Positions 24,437 through 28,129 of a stretch of DNA of 28,129 nt are shown piece after piece; the first letter of the stretch is position 1; the number at the start of each line of letters is the position of its first letter. Position numbers and translations under genes: made by a program. Where the stretch lies: assembly GCA_045597645.1 (NCBI GenBank), contig JAZLKM010000034.1:1-28129 (forward strand). The letters run 5' to 3'. A model generated the notes under the pieces. The model saw only the letters and a list, made by a program, of their open reading frames with translations. It had not been told where the DNA came from and made no database searches. This DNA is from JAKSSE01 sp045597645. Lineage in GTDB: Bacteria > Bacillota > Clostridia > Lachnospirales > Lachnospiraceae.

Positions 24437-26020
24437 ATGAGATCGAAGATAGTAACAAAGTTTATGGCGGGAGCGCTGTCTGTAATGTGCGCTATAACGG
24501 CAGTTGTTGCATTCGCACCGCCGAGCACTACAGTACAGGCTGCGGGCAGACTGGAATATCAGTCTGGTATATGCGGAGGAGCAAAATACACTTTGTATAA
24601 TGATGGTGTGCTCGAAATAGAGGTTGATGGAAATGGCAGGACAACGACTGCAGTTGGATTGACAGCAAATCTTGACATTAAGGAAATAATAGTAGGCGAG
24701 GGAATTACGGAAATAGCTGACAGCATGTTTTCAGAATGTACAAATGTGCAGAAGGTGAGCTTGCCAAGCACAGTTAGGACGATTGGAAGTTACGCATTTA
24801 ATGGTTGTACATCGCTTAAGACAGTTACATCAGCTACTACTCGTTATGTGATGGTAGACCCATATGCCTTTAGAGACTGTGTTGCTTTGGAAAAAATAGA
24901 TTTTCTGTGCTGTTTCCAGAGAAATGCGATGAATGGATGCAGCAATCTTGAAAGCGTGTTTATGTGTAACGATGTAGTTTCGACAGGTACTTTTACAGGC
25001 TGTGATAAGCTTAAGACCATATACTACCACGATGAGTGGGAGGAATTTCCTAAGAACAAAAACGCAGCAGACCAGCGTGCCATTATCAATGCAGCCAGCA
25101 TTGTAAAGCGCGGCAAGCATGAATTCACAGCAACGATTAAGCCGAACTATCAGGGCGACGGTGCGACATATATTTATTGGGAGTGTAAGCATTGCATGCT
25201 CACGGGAAGTACTAGAGAAGGGTATTATAGGGAGTATTTCTTTGACAAGTATCATGTGACACCGGAGGAGGTAGGCCTTCCGGCATCCATACTTGATGGA
25301 GAGCCTGCACCGACAGATCCAACTCCGTCTAATCCAACGGATCCTACTCCGGTTCCGACCCCGACTCCAGATACAGACCCGACTCCGGCTCCGAGCGGCA
25401 ATACATCTAATCCATTTGCGGATGATTTTGCGCCCGCAATGATTGAGCAGCCGGTGGTTTACCCGAATACTACAGCAGATCCAGCTACGCTCGATTGCAA
25501 GTTCTACCATCAGAATGGAAAATCCTACTGGTATGAACACGGCGTTCGTCAGGGAACTTACGACGACCCGAAGGGTGTGATTGGCGATGGCACTGTTCGC
25601 GGCCGAGAAGTGTGTGATATGGAGACCGCTGCATGGTATTGGTGTGATTCTGTTTTGGATGGTGCCAAAGCTATCAACAAAGAGGTCTGGATGCCATATA
25701 TCTATCAAGATGAGAAGTCTTGGAACGACGGTGAAATCAGACAGAATGCAGCTGCATCAATAGATGAGCATGCTGATATGTCGGCACAGCTGGAACGAGA
25801 TATCAAAGCTCACACCGGAAAGTGGGTGCGCTATAACGCAAATGGAAAAATGTTCAAAGGCTGGTACAAGGTAACTTCGTCAGAAGCTCAGTATTACCCA
25901 AAGCAGGTTGGTAATATTTACTACTACGATCCAAAGACAGGTCTTATGGCAAAAGGAGACTTGGTAATCGATGGTGTAAGCTATCACTTTGATGAGACTA
26001 GTGGTGTGCTGCAAAAATAG
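24437..26020 (+). CDS. Secreted leucine-rich repeat protein with C-terminal GW-type cell-wall-binding domain (paralogue 1)
   Basis: I chose ATG 24437 rather than the longer frame from 24269, because AGAAGGAG lies 5 bases upstream and it opens a clear signal peptide (KFMAGALSVMCAITAVVAF, cut near VQA-A). The 527-residue protein has a short BspA-like (LRR_5) region (IKEIIVGEGITEIADSMF, VSLPSTVRTIGSYAFNGC), a CxxC-bearing segment (WECKHCMLTG), a Pro/Thr/Asp linker (289-321) and a 202-residue C-terminal domain (326-527). That domain ends in repeats such as GKMFKGWYKV and GNIYYYDPKTGLMAKGDL, which resemble choline/glucan-binding GW repeats. No LPXTG is seen. It is probably held at the surface by binding a wall polymer; phosphocholine is inferred from the neighbours. 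Confidence 0.86.
   Translation: MRSKIVTKFMAGALSVMCAITAVVAFAPPSTTVQAAGRLEYQSGICGGAKYTLYNDGVLEIEVDGNGRTTTAVGLTANLDIKEIIVGEGITEIADSMFSECTNVQKVSLPSTVRTIGSYAFNGCTSLKTVTSATTRYVMVDPYAFRDCVALEKIDFLCCFQRNAMNGCSNLESVFMCNDVVSTGTFTGCDKLKTIYYHDEWEEFPKNKNAADQRAIINAASIVKRGKHEFTATIKPNYQGDGATYIYWECKHCMLTGSTREGYYREYFFDKYHVTPEEVGLPASILDGEPAPTDPTPSNPTDPTPVPTPTPDTDPTPAPSGNTSNPFADDFAPAMIEQPVVYPNTTADPATLDCKFYHQNGKSYWYEHGVRQGTYDDPKGVIGDGTVRGREVCDMETAAWYWCDSVLDGAKAINKEVWMPYIYQDEKSWNDGEIRQNAAASIDEHADMSAQLERDIKAHTGKWVRYNANGKMFKGWYKVTSSEAQYYPKQVGNIYYYDPKTGLMAKGDLVIDGVSYHFDETSGVLQK
25301..25399 (+). repeat. Proline/threonine/aspartate-rich linker repeat
   Basis: Within the first surface protein, codons for DPTP- and PTP-type units repeat (for example TDPTPSNPTDPTPVPTPTP). 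They form a flexible spacer of about 33 residues between the LRR part and the C-terminal domain. Such tandem units can change length by slippage. Confidence 0.8.
25412..26017 (+). repeat. C-terminal domain duplicated in both surface proteins (copy 1)
   Basis: The 202-residue segment beginning PFADDFAPAMIEQPVVYPN is repeated with high similarity at 27350-27943. Shared blocks include CKFYHQ-GKSYWYE, RGRE-CDMETAAWYWCDS, NKEVWMPYIYQ and GKWVRYNANGKMFKGWYKV. The two copies differ mainly by small indels near the middle (after QNAAAS). Confidence 0.9.
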
Positions 26021-26026
26021 TGGATA

Positions 26027-26047
26027 CTTGCCCGTCCATGCGGGAAG
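26027..26047 (+). terminator. Possible weak terminator between surface protein genes
   Basis: CTT-G-CCCG (26027-26034) pairs with CGGGAAG (26041-26047) apart from a bulged G, with a 6-base loop. A TTTTT run comes only after CACTAAAG, so termination efficiency is doubtful. Confidence 0.3.
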
Positions 26048-26140
26048 CACTAAAGTTTTTAGATCGGTGTGAGGGGGGTTACCGCTTGAATAATAATTAT
26101 TAGGAACTAAGAGCCTCCATGTAGCATGAAAGGAGTAAAA

Positions 26141-27946
26141 ATGTATAAAACAGGAATTGCAAGGAGAGTATTGGCTGGGCTGGCTGTAGCAATAAGCGCA
26201 GTGATGCTGGTGCCGGGCTTGGCGATAGAACTGCCTGCGGTACAGGCTGAAGAGCTACCGACTTCAGGAAAAATTGGTGATAATGTTACGTGGACGTTGG
26301 AGGACTGGACGTTAACTATTAAAGGAAACGGTGCAATATGGGATTATGCGGGATATAACGTCAGCAACCCCAACTATTTGACAAGAGGGCAAGCACCGTT
26401 TAGATACGATACAAGAGTGAGAAGTATTGTGGTTGAGCCAGGAATAACAAGACTGGGAGACAACATTTTTTCGGCATGTACCAAAGTGACTTCTATTTCA
26501 ATTCCAAATACAGTCACTTCATACGGAGAAGGCGTATTTGACGGTTGTAATAGCTTGGAAAATCTTACAATGCCAAATAATCTTACCTCTGTGCCTAAGG
26601 AAATGTTTTCTGCATGCTGGGCACTGAAAGAATTACCTGACCTCAGCAAAATAACGAGCATAGGTGATTATGCGTTCTCTAACTGCGGCGCCACTAGCAT
26701 CAATGTTCCAGCTAGCTGCACATCCATTGGCGACGGAGCATTTAGTGGTTGCAAGATGGAGTCCATCACACTACCCGCAGGAATGAAGAAAATCGGTTAT
26801 AAGATGTTCGATGGGTGCCAAAAGCTGAAGAGTATTACGATTCCAGATGGCGTTACTGAGATTGAGCCCGCAGCATTTTTTCAGTGTCTTGCGCTGAAGT
26901 CTGTGAAGCTTCCTGGCTCGCTTCAGATTATTGGCCAGGTTGCATTCTGGGGATGCGAGTCACTTGAAGAGGTGACTGTACCGAGTGGGGCTATTTTGGA
27001 GGATCAAGTGTTCTCTGGGTGTAAGTCACTTAAGACCGCAACTATATTTGGAAATGCTACCGAGATTAGGGAATTTACTTTCGCTAGCTGCACTTCACTG
27101 GAGACTGTTACTATTCCAGCTAGCGTTACAAAAATCAAAGGTCATGCTTTCTCTGACTGCTTAAACCTTAAGACAGTATATGTCAATGGCGCTAGCAAGT
27201 CAGCTAGCGATTATAGCGTTGATGGCGGAAATGAGTCTTTTATCAATGCTCAGTTTAAGAGTACAAATGTCGCAGACCCAACACCAGCGCCAACGCCAGC
27301 ACCAGCACCTTCGCCGACACCTTCTCCAGCACCGGTATATGGTGGTGACCCGTTTGCGGAGGATTTCGCCCCGCCGATGATTGAGGAACAGGTGGTGTAC
27401 CCAAATAGTACCGTTGATCCGTCTAGTCTTGATTGCAAATTCTATCATCAGGATGGAAAGTCATACTGGTATGAGGGCGGCGTACGACAGGGTACTTTGG
27501 ATGATCCTAAGGGTGTATTTGGATTTGGTACCAACCGCGGTCGTGAAATTTGCGATATGGAGACCGCAGCGTGGTATTGGTGCGACTCTGTTTATAACGG
27601 CGCTAAAGCATGTAACAAGGAAGTATGGATGCCGTACATCTACCAGCAGGAAAAGTCATGGGATGAGGCGGAGATTAAGGCTAATGCCGCAGCTTCAGGC
27701 AACATGTCCGCTCAGGTAGAGCGCGACATCAAGGCTGGCACTGGAAAGTGGGTACGCTACAATGCCAACGGCAAGATGTTCAAGGGCTGGTACAAGGTAA
27801 CTGGAACCGAAACCCAGATATATCCTAATCAGGTAGGAAATATCTATTATTACGACCCGAAGACCGGACTTATGGCGAAGGGCGACCTGGAGATAAACGG
27901 AGTGACCTATCACTTCGATGAGATTAGTGGCGTACTGCAGAGATAG
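26141..27946 (+). CDS. Secreted leucine-rich repeat protein with C-terminal GW-type cell-wall-binding domain (paralogue 2)
   Basis: Start ATG 26141 is preferred over 26126 because the RBS AAAGGAG (26129-26135) lies inside the longer frame. The 601-residue protein has a signal peptide (RRVLAGLAVAISAVMLVPG, cut near VQA), then about ten BspA-like LRR_5 repeats with the pattern L-x-x-I-x-I-P-x-x-V-T-x-I-G-x-x-A-F-x-x-C (for example SITIPDGVTEIEPAAFFQC and TVTIPASVTKIKGHAFSDC). An Ala/Pro/Thr linker (378-402) and the same C-terminal domain as its neighbour (404-601), with GW-type repeats, follow. It is exported and likely bound to the wall through that domain. The longer LRR array suggests a different binding partner from paralogue 1. 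Adhesion or ligand binding is the usual role of BspA-like proteins. Confidence 0.88.
   Translation: MYKTGIARRVLAGLAVAISAVMLVPGLAIELPAVQAEELPTSGKIGDNVTWTLEDWTLTIKGNGAIWDYAGYNVSNPNYLTRGQAPFRYDTRVRSIVVEPGITRLGDNIFSACTKVTSISIPNTVTSYGEGVFDGCNSLENLTMPNNLTSVPKEMFSACWALKELPDLSKITSIGDYAFSNCGATSINVPASCTSIGDGAFSGCKMESITLPAGMKKIGYKMFDGCQKLKSITIPDGVTEIEPAAFFQCLALKSVKLPGSLQIIGQVAFWGCESLEEVTVPSGAILEDQVFSGCKSLKTATIFGNATEIREFTFASCTSLETVTIPASVTKIKGHAFSDCLNLKTVYVNGASKSASDYSVDGGNESFINAQFKSTNVADPTPAPTPAPAPSPTPSPAPVYGGDPFAEDFAPPMIEEQVVYPNSTVDPSSLDCKFYHQDGKSYWYEGGVRQGTLDDPKGVFGFGTNRGREICDMETAAWYWCDSVYNGAKACNKEVWMPYIYQQEKSWDEAEIKANAAASGNMSAQVERDIKAGTGKWVRYNANGKMFKGWYKVTGTETQIYPNQVGNIYYYDPKTGLMAKGDLEINGVTYHFDEISGVLQR
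27272..27346 (+). repeat. Alanine/proline/threonine-rich linker repeat
   Basis: Within the second surface protein, PTPAP and PAPSP type units repeat over about 25 residues as a flexible spacer. It lies in the same place as the first protein's linker but has a different unit, so the two linkers evolved separately. Confidence 0.75.
27350..27943 (+). repeat. C-terminal domain duplicated in both surface proteins (copy 2)
   Basis: This 198-residue copy begins PFAEDFAPPMIEEQVVYPN and matches copy 1 (25412-26017) over its length apart from a short deletion after NAAAS. It ends HFDEISGVLQR. The closeness of the two suggests recent duplication or gene conversion. Confidence 0.9.
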
Positions 27947-27987
27947 CAGGTGTATTGCAGTAGCAAAAGAATATTAGAAGATTTGCT

Positions 27988-28011
27988 GGAGCGGTTCGGA
28001 AGAACCGCTCC
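27988..28011. terminator. GC-rich hairpin after the second surface protein gene
   Basis: GGAGCGGTTC (27988-27997) pairs perfectly with GAACCGCTCC (28002-28011) around a GGAA loop. No T-run follows on the + strand (GCTTGCTATATTA). It may still end transcription, possibly from both sides. Confidence 0.55.
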
Positions 28012-28021
28012 GCTTGCTATA

Positions 28022-28129
28022 TTATGAGCTATTTGGGTGTATCTGGTCGGAGATTACGGCTTGGCGAGCGTTAATAGGTTTGAACTCGCCATTGCGAGTT
28101 CCGGTGACCCGCCCAGCGGGAAGGCGTAA
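28022..28129 (-). other. Right edge: possible C-terminal end of a - strand ORF, with hairpins
   Basis: From the window edge to 28022 the - strand is open for 35 codons and ends in TAA (LRLPAGRVTGTRNGEFKP, then INARQAVISD). The + strand is also open in the same region, so coding status is undecided. Two inverted repeats lie here: GAACTCG/CGAGTTC (28082-28101) and CCGC...GCGG (about 28108-28119). I do not recognise a family. Confidence 0.25.

Noticed and set aside
25301..25399. Tandem short repeats considered as a CRISPR-like array
   Set aside because: They encode an in-frame Pro/Thr-rich linker, with no spacers of constant length.
24830..25708. A 292-codon - strand open frame opposite the first surface protein
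   Set aside because: The translation is rich in Arg, Cys and Ile runs with no domain, and the + strand frame is clearly coding. It arises from the repeat-rich codon pattern.

Overview
The window looks like an envelope-polymer island from a low-to-mid GC Gram-positive bacterium of the Clostridia type. Evidence: purine-rich ribosome binding sites before most genes, teichoic-acid-type ABC export genes, BspA-like leucine-rich repeat surface proteins, and choline-binding-like wall repeats. The genus cannot be fixed from sequence alone. Almost all genes are on the + strand.

Layout. (1) 1-202 is the end of carB, followed by a strong terminator. (2) 283-2188 is a complete-looking group II intron with a reverse transcriptase/maturase, inserted a few bases after that terminator hairpin, the site type used by class C introns. 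(3) 2224-8154 holds a DUF4422 glycosyltransferase-like protein, a TagG/TagH-type ABC exporter pair and a 691-residue multidomain protein (methyltransferase-like, kinase-like and degenerate cytidylyltransferase-like parts). (4) A promoter at 8161-8188 precedes a 90-residue membrane protein, a YidC/Oxa1 insertase domain fused to a CDP-glycerol glycerophosphotransferase-like domain, then a phosphocholine cassette: winged-helix/LicC fusion, amidohydrolase, winged-helix/LicC/LicA fusion and an APC-family permease, ending at a terminator at 16233. (5) 16281-20810 carries a very small signal peptidase I, a membrane sulfatase/LtaS-superfamily protein and a LicD phosphocholine transferase fused to a methyltransferase-like domain. 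(6) On the - strand, 20837-22761 encodes a galacturonokinase/galactokinase-like GHMP kinase and a sugar-1-phosphate nucleotidyltransferase. (7) 22974-24109 is a polyprenyl-phosphate glycosyltransferase plus a DUF2304 protein. (8) 24437-27946 holds two paralogous secreted proteins with leucine-rich repeats, proline-rich linkers and a shared C-terminal domain that includes choline-binding-like GW repeats.

Reading the genes together: cytoplasmic enzymes would build a polyol-phosphate/sugar polymer, LicA and LicC activities would turn choline (or a related amino alcohol) into its CDP form, LicD would attach it, the ABC pair would export the chain, and the polyprenyl-phosphate glycosyltransferase, DUF2304 protein and sulfatase-fold enzyme would modify it outside. 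The surface proteins may dock on the phosphocholine groups. The domain families are well supported. The pathway, substrate identities and docking are inference. The unusual fusions, the amidohydrolase/APC pair in place of a visible LicB, and the YidC fusion are the most novel aspects.
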